Shown one piece after another: positions 55,248-63,239 of a DNA stretch of 64,000 nucleotides. The DNA comes from CAXMQZ01 sp963707075. Its GTDB lineage: Bacteria > Acidobacteriota > Thermoanaerobaculia > Multivoradales > JAHEKO01. Under the pieces are notes generated by a model. The model had not been told where the DNA came from. It saw only the letters and a list, made by a program, of their open reading frames with translations, and did no database searches. Location of the stretch: assembly GCA_963707075.1 (NCBI GenBank), contig CAVPOX010000004.1, positions 434,001 through 498,000 on the forward strand, given 5' to 3'. The stretch's first letter is position 1. Each line of letters begins with the position of its first letter. Position numbers and translations under genes: made by a program.

Positions 55248-55284
55248 CACCGCTGCGGACTTTGATGTCCGCAGCGGTGTTTTT
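55248..55284 (+). terminator. Strong Rho-independent terminator ending the pilMNOPQ-lipoprotein transcript
   Basis: A perfect 13-bp stem CACCGCTGCGGAC (55248-55260) and its complement (55267-55279) encloses a 6-nt loop TTTGAT and is followed by five T residues. It lies about 57 nt beyond the TIG-lipoprotein stop, marking the end of the operon. Confidence 0.93.
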
Positions 55285-55289
55285 CTGAC

Positions 55290-55319
55290 TAGACGGCGTT
55301 GGAGTCCCGTTCGTATACT
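55290..55319 (+). promoter_or_regulatory. Candidate promoter of the PKD lipoprotein gene (near-leaderless)
   Basis: TATACT (55314-55319) with TAGACG (55290-55295) 18 nt upstream, just after the terminator. A start site near 55326 would leave almost no leader before GTG 55329. The -35 matches consensus at four of six positions. Confidence 0.35.
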
Positions 55320-55328
55320 CTTTAGGTT

Positions 55329-56582
55329 GTGAAAGCTCGACTTCTTCTCTGGGCATTGCTGGTTGCTGGGCTGTTGGTTTCACCGGCCTGCGACAAGGCC
55401 AGTCCTGTCGCGCCTGCAGGAACGACGATCACCTTGAGCGTCAATCCGACGCGTATCGAGACCGCCGGCAACGCCACGGTCACCGCGATCGTTCGCCGTG
55501 AGAACGGGTCGCCGGTCAATCCGGGGACCATCGTCAACTTCTCGACGACTCTCGGCAAGCTCGACCCGGCAGATGCGCCGACGAACGACAATGGAGTAGC
55601 CGAGACTCGGCTGGTCGGAGCCGGGCAGATCGGCACGGCAACGGTTACAGCCAGTACCGGTGCCGCTGCGGCGGCCACGGCCGAGCTGCAAATCGGCTCC
55701 CTCGCCTCTTCCGTGACACTGGTAGCCAGTCCGACCGCCATCGGCCAGACGGGTGGCACGATCGATCTCCTGGCAGTCGTGCGCGACGATGCAGGACAGC
55801 TCCTGCAGAACCTGGCTGTCAATTTCTCGACGACGGCCGGCACGCTCGATTCCCGAGGCGCGCCGCTGCTGACCAATGAGCGCGGAGAAGTGCGCGATGT
55901 ACTGAAGGTCAAGGAAATCGACATCATCGCGTTGACCGATGCTTCGATCACGGTGAGTGCTTTTGCAGCCACGGCGGAGGGGGAGCAGCTGCTCGAGACC
56001 ACGACCGACATTGCGGTTCGCGGCTTGATCTCCTTTGTTTCACTGCAGGTGACGCCGGGGTCGGTGGCGCCGGCCGGCGGCGAGCTCTCCCTCCTGGCGT
56101 TGGTCCGAGACGATGTTGGGCTGGGTGTATCCGGGGCGCCGGTGAACTTCAATACCGAGGCCGGCTCGCTCGCTTCGGGCGGAGCCGTGGTCACGGCAGA
56201 CGGCAACGGTCAAGCCCGTGACACGCTGACAGTGACTGCCCAGGATGTCGATGCGCTCGGCAGCCGGACCTTCAACGTCAGGGCCGAGACTGTCGATTTC
56301 TCGGGTGCTCCTATCGAAGCCGTGTTCCAGGTCAAGGTGCAGACAGGTGCACCTATCGCGGCATTCGCGTGGTCGTCCAATCGACTCGAGGTCACCTTTC
56401 AAAATCAGAGCACCGGCGACCAGCCCCTGTCGTATCTGTGGAACTTCGGGGATGGCACGACCAGCGGTACTCAGAGTCCTGTCAAGGTCTACTCGAATCC
56501 CGGGGACTACACCGTCACACTGACGGTATCGAATGCTCTCGGGACCGATACGACCACTCAGGTGGTTACCGTCGCTCAATAG
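55329..56582 (+). CDS. Lipoprotein with Big-type Ig repeats and a C-terminal PKD domain
   Basis: A 417-residue lipoprotein starting at GTG 55329; lipobox VSPAC gives a Cys near residue 21. Three similar ~100-residue Big-1/invasin-type modules follow (~30-120, ~125-230, ~235-335), each with the NFSTTLGKL/NFSTTAGTL/NFNTEAGSL strand and a xxGxARDTLTV-type end. A PKD domain closes the protein (~340-417: SYLWNFGDGTTS, YSNPGDYTVTLTVSN). These repeats suit an elongated surface structure. It has its own promoter candidate. Confidence 0.88.
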   Translation: MKARLLLWALLVAGLLVSPACDKASPVAPAGTTITLSVNPTRIETAGNATVTAIVRRENGSPVNPGTIVNFSTTLGKLDPADAPTNDNGVAETRLVGAGQIGTATVTASTGAAAAATAELQIGSLASSVTLVASPTAIGQTGGTIDLLAVVRDDAGQLLQNLAVNFSTTAGTLDSRGAPLLTNERGEVRDVLKVKEIDIIALTDASITVSAFAATAEGEQLLETTTDIAVRGLISFVSLQVTPGSVAPAGGELSLLALVRDDVGLGVSGAPVNFNTEAGSLASGGAVVTADGNGQARDTLTVTAQDVDALGSRTFNVRAETVDFSGAPIEAVFQVKVQTGAPIAAFAWSSNRLEVTFQNQSTGDQPLSYLWNFGDGTTSGTQSPVKVYSNPGDYTVTLTVSNALGTDTTTQVVTVAQ

Positions 56583-56628
56583 CGACCGCGGAAATATCCA
56601 GTATTCTTCGTGACTTATCGCAGTCGGG

Positions 56629-56634
56629 TATAAT
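56629..56634 (+). promoter_or_regulatory. -10 element (TATAAT) upstream of the TPR-Roadblock-acc genes
   Basis: A perfect TATAAT lies 60 nt before the TPR gene start in the 111-nt gap after the PKD lipoprotein. No good -35 is present at 16-18 nt, so an activator or an extended -10 may be needed. Confidence 0.45.
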
Positions 56635-56693
56635 CAGCGCGTCCCGGTAGGAAGCGGTGTCAGGACAGGTCTGGAGCCTGAGAGGTCGATGCA

Positions 56694-57572
56694 ATGAACG
56701 AGTCCATCGAAGAACTCAGACAGCGTTGGGAACGAGACCCAAGTCCACAGCTTGCGCTTCATCTGGCTGAGGAGTACAGGCGTCACGACCAGCGACACGA
56801 GGCGGTCGAGGTCCTGTCTCGAGCCTTGCAGGCACACCCAGGACACATGGCGGCGAAGGTCGCGTTGGGTCGATATGAGTTCGAAATGGGGAACCTCGCG
56901 GCGGCTCGGCAGCATTTGGAGCAGGTGGCGCAGCAGGATCCCACGCATCTGGTCGCCAGCAAGCTGCTGGTGAGTCTTTATCTCGAGGCTGGTGAGGATA
57001 AACAGGCCCGAGATCGGCTGGATCTCTATAAGCTCCTCAACGAGAGCGATCCTGACATCGAATCTCTCGAGGCTCAGTTGGAGGGTGGCGACAGAGCGCG
57101 ACCGAGAGTGCCGGTCACCACGGCCGCTGTGGTGGTCGATGTGCCGAGGAATGGCGACCCCTTCAAGGATCTGTGGGCGGATGCCGACAGTGAGCAATAT
57201 TGGCAGGCGATAGCAGCAGAAGGGATATTTCCGGTTGCTCGCACCCTTCGCATGGCTGTGCCTTCACCGGGGCCCGCGCCGATCCCGGAAGACTATCCAG
57301 TTCCCGGCACCACCGTGACCCTCGCCCAGCTCTATCTGCAGCAGGGTCATCTGGATGATGCCGAAGAGGCCTTTCGGGAGGTGCTGAGTCGGGAACCGGG
57401 CAACATCGAAGCTGCTGCCGGTTTGGAGGAAGTCAATAGCCAGCGTGCCGAGGGCATTGCCGGGGAACCGGAACCTGGAAGGCAGCCTGGCGCCGACGAT
57501 TCGACTGCCCGCAAGATCGAAGCCTTGAACGACTATCTGCAGCGCATTCGCGCGGCCGACAAACAACGGTAG
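56694..57572 (+). CDS. TPR-repeat protein
   Basis: A 292-residue soluble protein without a signal peptide. TPR-like helix pairs are seen at ~5-110 (LALHLAEEYRRHDQRHEAVEVLSRAL, with the A-x-LG-x-YE pattern) and another at ~200-240 (LAQLYLQQGHLDDAEEAFREVL). A central ~85-residue linker is unrecognised. It is followed by a Roadblock-domain protein after 9 nt, so the two may act together in a signalling or scaffold complex. Confidence 0.8.
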   Translation: MNESIEELRQRWERDPSPQLALHLAEEYRRHDQRHEAVEVLSRALQAHPGHMAAKVALGRYEFEMGNLAAARQHLEQVAQQDPTHLVASKLLVSLYLEAGEDKQARDRLDLYKLLNESDPDIESLEAQLEGGDRARPRVPVTTAAVVVDVPRNGDPFKDLWADADSEQYWQAIAAEGIFPVARTLRMAVPSPGPAPIPEDYPVPGTTVTLAQLYLQQGHLDDAEEAFREVLSREPGNIEAAAGLEEVNSQRAEGIAGEPEPGRQPGADDSTARKIEALNDYLQRIRAADKQR

Positions 57573-57581
57573 GTGGCTCTC

Positions 57582-57938
57582 ATGTTTGAAGATCGGCTTC
57601 AACAAATCTGCGACAAGGTCGAGGGTGCCGTTGCGGCGACCTTGGTCGACAAGGATGGCATTACCGTCGAGACCTACTCCGAGAACGGTGGCATCGATCT
57701 GGAAGCCCTGGCGGCAGAGCTACTCGCGCAGACCAATACGATCGCGCGGGACCACCGTGAGCTCGATCTGGGCGAGTTGCGTCAGTTGGCGGTGACGACC
57801 GATCGATACACGGTGATGGTGAGCTCTCTCACCGGGAGCTATTCTCTGTTGCTGGTCTTGAGTAACCAAGGAAGTTTCGGCCGAGCCCGATTCGAGCTAC
57901 GGCGGGCTCTGATCCAGTTTGAATCAGATCTCATCTGA
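57582..57938 (+). CDS. Roadblock/LC7-domain protein (MglB-like)
   Basis: A 118-residue protein starting at ATG 57582, with GGTAGGTGG 8 nt before it (GTG 57573 would be 3 codons longer). It has the LC7 pattern: VEGAVAATLVDKDGITVETY, LAAELLAQTN, and VTTDRYTVMVSSLTGSYSLLLVL. Such proteins often regulate small GTPases (MglA) controlling polarity and type IV pili. No MglA gene is in the window. The TPR gene precedes it and accB follows. Confidence 0.82.
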   Translation: MFEDRLQQICDKVEGAVAATLVDKDGITVETYSENGGIDLEALAAELLAQTNTIARDHRELDLGELRQLAVTTDRYTVMVSSLTGSYSLLLVLSNQGSFGRARFELRRALIQFESDLI

Positions 57939-57996
57939 CTGGCTTCACCTGGCGCTCGTCCGAACCTGCGCCAGGCGACGATAAGTGAGGGGTTTC

Positions 57997-58473
57997 GTGC
58001 TGACATTCGACCAAATCAAAGAACTGATCGATCTGGTGTGGGAGCGCAAGCTGCAGGGCGTCGAGATCGAGAGATCGGGTTTTCGTCTGAAGATCGACGG
58101 CCGGACAGTTTCCACGACGCTCGACCCTGCCGCTGCAGCAGGAGGGGCAGCTGGTGTCAGGGCCGAAGCCGCGCCGGTCGAGGTGGGGACCGACGAGGAG
58201 GCAACGCCCGAAGACGTGGCGGAGTCGGAGGGCTTGAGTCTTCTGCGCTCACCGATCGTTGGCACCTTCTACACCTCTCCCGCTCCTGACGCCGATGCTT
58301 ATGTACGTGTGGGTGACCCGGTCAAGAAGGGACAGGTTCTTTGTATCGTCGAGGCCATGAAACTGATGAACGAGATCGAGTCTGACGAAGACGGCGTCGT
58401 CGAGCAGATCTTCCCCAAGAACGCCCAGCCGGTCGAGTATGGTGAGCCCTTGTTTGCCATCCGTCCGGACTGA
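57997..58473 (+). CDS. accB: Biotin carboxyl carrier protein of acetyl-CoA carboxylase
   Basis: A 158-residue protein from GTG 57997, chosen because GAGGGG lies 5 nt before it (GTG 57985 is also open). It begins LTFDQIKELIDLVWERKL, has a short Ala/Glu/Pro linker, then the biotinyl domain with the modified Lys in VEAMKLMNEIE. It carries carboxybiotin between AccC and the transferase for fatty-acid synthesis. accC follows after 23 nt. Confidence 0.95.
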   Translation: MLTFDQIKELIDLVWERKLQGVEIERSGFRLKIDGRTVSTTLDPAAAAGGAAGVRAEAAPVEVGTDEEATPEDVAESEGLSLLRSPIVGTFYTSPAPDADAYVRVGDPVKKGQVLCIVEAMKLMNEIESDEDGVVEQIFPKNAQPVEYGEPLFAIRPD

Positions 58474-58496
58474 AACCGGCTTCTTTCTGTCCCGTA

Positions 58497-59870
58497 ATGT
58501 TCAACAAGGTCCTGATCGCCAACCGTGGAGAGATCGCTCTGCGGGTTATCCAGGCGTGTCGTGAGCTCGACGTCCAGACGGTCGCTGTCCACAGCACCGC
58601 GGACGACGACTCGTTGCATGTAACCTACGCCGACGAAGCGATCTGCATCGGACCGCCACCTTCGGATCAGAGCTATCTCAACTTCTCTGGCATTATCGCG
58701 GCAGCCGAGATCACCGGCGCGGATGCAGTTCATCCCGGCTACGGGTTCCTGGCTGAGAACGCGGCATTTGCAGAGGTTCTGGCGGAATGCAATCTGACCT
58801 GGATCGGGCCCTCAGTAGAGAGCATCCGGATGATGGGCGACAAGGCCAAGGCCCGACAGGCTGCTGCCGAAGCCGGGGTACCCGTCTTGCCTGGCAGCAA
58901 GGAGCCCCTGGCCGATGCGGTAGAAGCCAACAAGGTCGCCGCGCAGGTCGGGTTCCCGGTCATCCTCAAGGCTGCTGCTGGTGGTGGCGGCCGCGGCATG
59001 CGGATCGTGCAGGACAAGGCTTCGTTGGAGGGACAGTTCAATACCGCCAGCGAAGAGGCCCTCAAGGCTTTTGGGGACGGCTCGATCTATCTTGAACGCT
59101 ATCTGGTCGAGCCTCGGCACATCGAATTTCAGATCTTTGGAGACCGGTTCGGCCGTGTTGTCCATCTCGGTGAGCGGGAGTGCTCGATCCAGCGGCGGCA
59201 CCAGAAGCTGATCGAGGAAGCGCCCTCCACTGCTTTGACGGCCGAGCTGCGTGAAGAGATGGGGGAGGCAGCCATCAAGCTGGCCAAGGCTGCCAACTAT
59301 GTCAATGCCGGGACCGTGGAGTTCCTGCTGGATCACGACGGACGGTTCTACTTCATGGAGATGAATACCCGCATCCAGGTCGAACATCCGGTGACGGAAG
59401 TGGTCACGGGTCTGGATCTCGTCAAGATGCAATTGCAGGTAGCCTCGGGTGAGCGCCTGACGGTACCGGCCGGCCAGGCGGCTCGCGGGCATGCCATAGA
59501 GTGCCGGATCAATGCCGAGGATCCGGACCGGTTTACCCCTTCGCCGGGTGCGATTACCACTTTCCACTCTCCAGGGGGACCAGGTGTCAGGGTCGATACC
59601 CATGCGTATGAGGACTACTTCATCCCGCCCTACTACGATTCTCTTCTGGCCAAGCTGGTCGCCTTTGGACAGGACAGACAGGAAGCGATTGCTCGCATGC
59701 AGCGCGCCCTGGACTTCTTTGTTGTCGAGGGTGTGAGTACTTCCATCCCCTTGCATCGCAGAATCATCCGCGATCCTAGATTCCGCTCAGGGAAGTTCTC
59801 GACCCGGTTCATGGAGCACTTCCTGGAATCCGAAGCCAAGCGCCGGAGCTCGCAGCCCCCCAAGGGCTAG
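58497..59870 (+). CDS. accC: Biotin carboxylase of acetyl-CoA carboxylase
   Basis: A 457-residue ATP-grasp enzyme that carboxylates biotin on AccB. Features are FNKVLIANRGEIALRV at the start, AVHPGYGFLAENA, the glycine-rich loop AAAGGGGRGMRIV, RDCSIQRR-like RECSIQRRHQKLIEEAPS, MNTRIQVEHPVTE and CRINAEDP. The length is typical. The accBC pair is followed by an unrelated transporter. Confidence 0.97.
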   Translation: MFNKVLIANRGEIALRVIQACRELDVQTVAVHSTADDDSLHVTYADEAICIGPPPSDQSYLNFSGIIAAAEITGADAVHPGYGFLAENAAFAEVLAECNLTWIGPSVESIRMMGDKAKARQAAAEAGVPVLPGSKEPLADAVEANKVAAQVGFPVILKAAAGGGGRGMRIVQDKASLEGQFNTASEEALKAFGDGSIYLERYLVEPRHIEFQIFGDRFGRVVHLGERECSIQRRHQKLIEEAPSTALTAELREEMGEAAIKLAKAANYVNAGTVEFLLDHDGRFYFMEMNTRIQVEHPVTEVVTGLDLVKMQLQVASGERLTVPAGQAARGHAIECRINAEDPDRFTPSPGAITTFHSPGGPGVRVDTHAYEDYFIPPYYDSLLAKLVAFGQDRQEAIARMQRALDFFVVEGVSTSIPLHRRIIRDPRFRSGKFSTRFMEHFLESEAKRRSSQPPKG

Positions 59871-59905
59871 CGTGACTCGCACGGCTTCCAGTCAGGAACT
59901 AGAGG

Positions 59906-61360
59906 ATGAGTGAGAAAGAACAGTTCGGCTCGCGTTGGGGGCTCGTGCTGGCGACCCTGGGGATGGCCGTTGGTACCGGAAACATCTGGCGATTCCCGCG
60001 CATCGTTGCGAGCAACGGTGGCGGTAGCTTTCTCATTGCCTGGGCGGTGTTTCTGATTCTCTGGTCGATTCCCCTGATGATTGTCGAGTTTTCTTTCGGC
60101 AAGAAAGCGCGTCTGGGGACAGTGGGTGCGTTTCGCAAACTCGTCGGCCCCAACGCCGGTTGGATGGGAGGGTGGGTCGCCTTCTGTGCTGCTGCGATCA
60201 TGTTCTACTACTCTGTGGTTGCCGGGTGGTGCCTGCGGTACCTCGCAGCTGCGATGACCAATCAGCTGCGTAGTGACCAGGCGGAGACGTTCTGGAACGG
60301 CTACGCCGGCACCGGGGCAGCCTGGGTAACTCACGCGCTGGCACTGTCTCTGGCCGTCGGAGTCGTGTGGTTCGGTGTCAGGGGTATCGAGCGAGTCGCC
60401 AAGATCCTGATCCCGACGCTGTTTGTCCTGGTGGTGGTTCTGGCGATCCGCGCGGTGACGCTGCCAGGCGCGGTGGCGGGACTCGAGTTCCTTTTCAAAC
60501 CCGATTGGTCCGCCCTGGGTAACGTGCGGATCTGGTTGCAGGCCTTGACCCAGAATGCCTGGGACACGGGGGCGGGTTGGGGGCTCATTCTCACCTACGC
60601 GATCTACATGAAGGCGCGCGAGGACGTCCCCCTGAATGCCTTCCTGATCGGTTTTGGCAACAACAGCGTCTCCCTGCTTGCTGGAATCATGGTGTTGTGT
60701 ACGGTTTTTGCCATCAACCCCGGTGCCCGCGACGAGATCGTCGGCGCCGGCAATGAGGGCCTCACCTTCATCTGGATGCCGCAGCTGTTCGATCAGATGC
60801 CGGGTGGCCGGTTCTTCATGGTGATTTTCTTCCTGGCACTGTCTTTTGCGGCGCTGACGAGCCTGATCTCGATGGTCGAGTTGGTGGCCAGGATCTTGAT
60901 GGATGCCGGTCTGGAGCGCCGGAAGGCAGTTCTGGTGGTAGCCCTGGTCGGGTTGGCGCTCGGCACGCCTTCGGCCCTGTCTCTGGCGTTCTTTCACAAC
61001 CAGGATTGGGTTTGGGGGGTTGGCCTCATGCTATCTGGGCTATTTTATGCCCTGGGAGCGCGGAAGTTCGGAGTCGAAAGGCTGCGCACAGAAGTGGTCA
61101 ATGGTGAAGGCTGTGACATGCCGATCGGGCGCTGGTGGAGTTTCCTGGTGGCCGTCGTGGTTCCTGTCGAAGCCGTCATTCTGATGCTCTGGTGGCTGTG
61201 GGAGGCCCGCGGGTGGAATCCTCAGAGCTGGCTGAATCCATTTCTGCCAGAGTCGGTGGGAACGGTGCTGGTGCAGTGGACGATCGCACTGGTCGCTCTG
61301 GTGTTGCTACAGCGCTGGCTAGGTCGACGTAGCAGCACAGTGGGGGACCGACAGTCATGA
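59906..61360 (+). CDS. Neurotransmitter:sodium symporter (NSS) family transporter
   Basis: A 484-residue Na+-coupled amino-acid transporter with 11-12 helices. The first helix has GTGNIWRFPRIVASNGGG, the sodium- and substrate-binding segment, and the SFAALTSLISMVEL region in helix 8 carries the second sodium site. It is followed with a 4-nt overlap by a 38-residue membrane peptide resembling the MetS subunit, suggesting a methionine/alanine importer of the MetPS type. Specificity is inferred from that pairing. Confidence 0.93.
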   Translation: MSEKEQFGSRWGLVLATLGMAVGTGNIWRFPRIVASNGGGSFLIAWAVFLILWSIPLMIVEFSFGKKARLGTVGAFRKLVGPNAGWMGGWVAFCAAAIMFYYSVVAGWCLRYLAAAMTNQLRSDQAETFWNGYAGTGAAWVTHALALSLAVGVVWFGVRGIERVAKILIPTLFVLVVVLAIRAVTLPGAVAGLEFLFKPDWSALGNVRIWLQALTQNAWDTGAGWGLILTYAIYMKAREDVPLNAFLIGFGNNSVSLLAGIMVLCTVFAINPGARDEIVGAGNEGLTFIWMPQLFDQMPGGRFFMVIFFLALSFAALTSLISMVELVARILMDAGLERRKAVLVVALVGLALGTPSALSLAFFHNQDWVWGVGLMLSGLFYALGARKFGVERLRTEVVNGEGCDMPIGRWWSFLVAVVVPVEAVILMLWWLWEARGWNPQSWLNPFLPESVGTVLVQWTIALVALVLLQRWLGRRSSTVGDRQS

Positions 61361-61473
61361 CCGGATCAGCGGTTGTCTTGATGTTGATCGTCTGTTCGTT
61401 TGTTTGGGGAGGTTTCACGGTTCTCCTCGGGCGCGCGGTGCGCAGTGAAGGCCGCAAGAAGATCTCCGATTGA
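61357..61473 (+). CDS. MetS-like small subunit of the NSS transporter
   Basis: A 38-residue membrane peptide beginning MTGSAVVLMLIVC and ending in a charged tail (EGRKKISD). It has one hydrophobic helix (~4-25) with the WGG pattern after it, as in small subunits of methionine/alanine NSS importers (MetS family). ATG 61357 overlaps the transporter stop. It is too short for ordinary gene-calling and is easily missed. Confidence 0.8.
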   Translation: MTGSAVVLMLIVCSFVWGGFTVLLGRAVRSEGRKKISD

Positions 61474-61485
61474 ATCAGAGTTTTC

Positions 61486-61998
61486 ATGCATGTTTATCTG
61501 ACCGGTTTCATGGGTGCTGGCAAGACCACGGTTGGCAGGATCCTGGCGCAGCTCCTGGAGCGGCCGTTTATCGATTTGGATGAGACCATCGAAGCAAGGC
61601 GAGGTTCGACCGTTCGCGAGATCTTTCAATCGGTCGGTGAATCGGGCTTTCGAGAACTGGAGTCTGCCGCTCTCCGGGAGTTGGATGCCGCGCCAGCTGT
61701 GGTTTCTCTCGGGGGAGGCGTTCAAACACGACAGGAGAATCGCGACTGGTTGGCGACTCACGGAACCACGATCTGGCTCGATCTGGCGCTCGACGACCTG
61801 ATGGCAAGACTGCGTGACGAGGAGCGAGCACGGAGACCAATGCTGAAGAGTGAGGCCCAGATTCGACAGCTCTATCGCTCAAGAAGGGTGGGCTATAGTG
61901 ACTCCGACCTGCGGATCGAGGTATCGTCATCCGACTCGGCTGAAGTCGTGGCCTTACGAATCCGCGATCTAATGGAAAGAAAGCAATGCGCTACTTGA
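61486..61998 (+). CDS. aroK: Shikimate kinase
   Basis: A 170-residue enzyme of the aromatic-amino-acid pathway. P-loop GFMGAGKTTVGRIL, shikimate-binding FIDLDETIEARRG and FRELESAAL, VVSLGGGVQT, and the LID Arg in RRPMLKSE (about residue 118). Starts 13 nt after the MetS-like gene; the following phosphoesterase overlaps its end by 13 nt. Confidence 0.95.
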   Translation: MHVYLTGFMGAGKTTVGRILAQLLERPFIDLDETIEARRGSTVREIFQSVGESGFRELESAALRELDAAPAVVSLGGGVQTRQENRDWLATHGTTIWLDLALDDLMARLRDEERARRPMLKSEAQIRQLYRSRRVGYSDSDLRIEVSSSDSAEVVALRIRDLMERKQCAT

Positions 61999-62735
61999 TC
62001 ATCGCCGACATGCATGGCAACTGGGATGCGCTGACTGCGGTCCTCGCGGCGGCTCGGGCCCAGGGATTCGAGCAGGTTCTGGTGCTGGGCGATCTGGTCG
62101 GGTATGGTGCCACTCCCAACGAAATCGTCGAGGAGATCGGTCGTCTGGACGAGCCGTGGCGCGCCATTCGGGGCAATCACGACAAGGTCGTGGCTGGCAT
62201 CGACGATGGACTGAACTTCAATCCAACCGCATTATCGGCGGCCCGGTGGACGAGTGGCGAGCTGACCGAGGCGAATCTGGAATTCGTTCGCGATCTGCCC
62301 CAGGGTCCGATGCGCATCGAGACCGATCTGATGATCTGTCACGGGTCGCTACTCGACGAGGACGAATACCTGTTGGCAGCTGTAGATGCGGCAGAAAGTC
62401 TCTACTCGGTCGAGGATCAGGTGACCTTCTTCGGTCATACTCACATTCCTTCGAAGTTTGCCTACCGCGAGGATGACGGGCATATGGAGGTGGCAGTGCT
62501 CGAAGGAGATCAGGTCGTCGTCAATCTGGTCCCGGGAACACGCTACATGCTCAATCCTGGTTCGGTGGGGCAACCGCGCGACCGCGATCCTCGTGCTGGA
62601 TACATGATCTACGACACCGAGGCCAAACAGGTGACGCTCAATCGGTTGGAGTATCCGATCGAACAGGCCCAGGATCGCATCCGGGCCGCGGGCCTTCCGG
62701 GTGTCCTCGCCGACCGTCTCTCGGTCGGCATCTAG
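61986..62735 (+). CDS. Calcineurin-like metallophosphoesterase (YfcE/diadenosine-polyphosphatase-like)
   Basis: A 249-residue enzyme with the metal-binding motif series IIADMHGNWDAL, LGDLVGYG, IRGNHDK, MICHGSLL and FFGHTHIP. A conserved NPGSVGQPRDRDPRAGY segment sits near the C-terminus. It acts on phosphate esters with two metals; the natural substrate is unknown. Overlaps aroK. Confidence 0.92.
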   Translation: MRYLIIADMHGNWDALTAVLAAARAQGFEQVLVLGDLVGYGATPNEIVEEIGRLDEPWRAIRGNHDKVVAGIDDGLNFNPTALSAARWTSGELTEANLEFVRDLPQGPMRIETDLMICHGSLLDEDEYLLAAVDAAESLYSVEDQVTFFGHTHIPSKFAYREDDGHMEVAVLEGDQVVVNLVPGTRYMLNPGSVGQPRDRDPRAGYMIYDTEAKQVTLNRLEYPIEQAQDRIRAAGLPGVLADRLSVGI

Positions 62736-62807
62736 GCCTTCCAAAACAGCCGGCCTCATCAGTGCCTGCCGTCTTGCGGATGCCTTCAGGCTGAGATGAA
62801 GCGTCGT

Positions 62808-62967
62808 GGGTCGTTATCGGGGGTCGGGAGGGGACGCTGCGCGCTAAGGGGACTCTCGAAAATGGCGCTTGCTCGCTTGACTACGGGCCGGATCGATCTT
62901 GATCCTTCACCACCCGAGCTGGCTGCCCTTGTCAAGAGCCCCGTCCTCGGACCCCCGATAACGACCC
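62808..62967. repeat. 18-bp perfect inverted repeat, 124-nt spacer
   Basis: GGGTCGTTATCGGGGGTC at 62808-62825 is the exact reverse complement of 62950-62967. Partial complementarity continues inward (GGGAGGGGACG versus CCGTCCTCG). It could form a long stem-loop RNA or mark the ends of a small element. Confidence 0.85.
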
Positions 62968-63117
62968 TTGGCGAGATCGACCCTGACTGTCCTGCAGGTG
63001 ACGCGCAAGGGTTTCTTCCGTTGGGTCGCTGTCGAGGATCTGTGTCTCTCGAGAACGGTCTGGAGACATCTGTAGATGGTCGATTGGGTCCTGTACGTAG
63101 TCGCGGGCCCTACGGTT

Positions 63118-63181
63118 CGGTCGTCTATTCGCCGAACGTAGCCTCACCCTCCTCTTGCGGAGAAAGGCGAATAGACGGCCG
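63118..63181. repeat. 16-bp near-perfect inverted repeat, 32-nt loop
   Basis: CGGTCGTCTATTCGCC (63118-63133) pairs with 63166-63181 (GGCGAATAGACGGCCG) except for one G-T position. There is no T-run after it, so it is not a simple terminator. Confidence 0.85.
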
Positions 63182-63239
63182 GGCCGCACCCACCCCCAAC
63201 ACCCCCTGGCGGGGAGACCTGACGCTTTGAAGTGGTCGT

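Larger units (their letters stand above)
62736..63239. other. Structured non-coding stretch with two inverted repeats
   Basis: About 500 bases between the phosphoesterase and the partial TPR gene. A 144-codon plus-strand frame (62796-63230) spans both inverted repeats and has no family motif, so it is not called. The inverted repeats are listed separately. No coding motif or terminator poly-T was found. Confidence 0.6.

Noticed and set aside
62796..63230. 144-codon plus-strand frame
   Set aside because: Spans both inverted repeats, no domain, biased composition consistent with non-coding GC-rich DNA.
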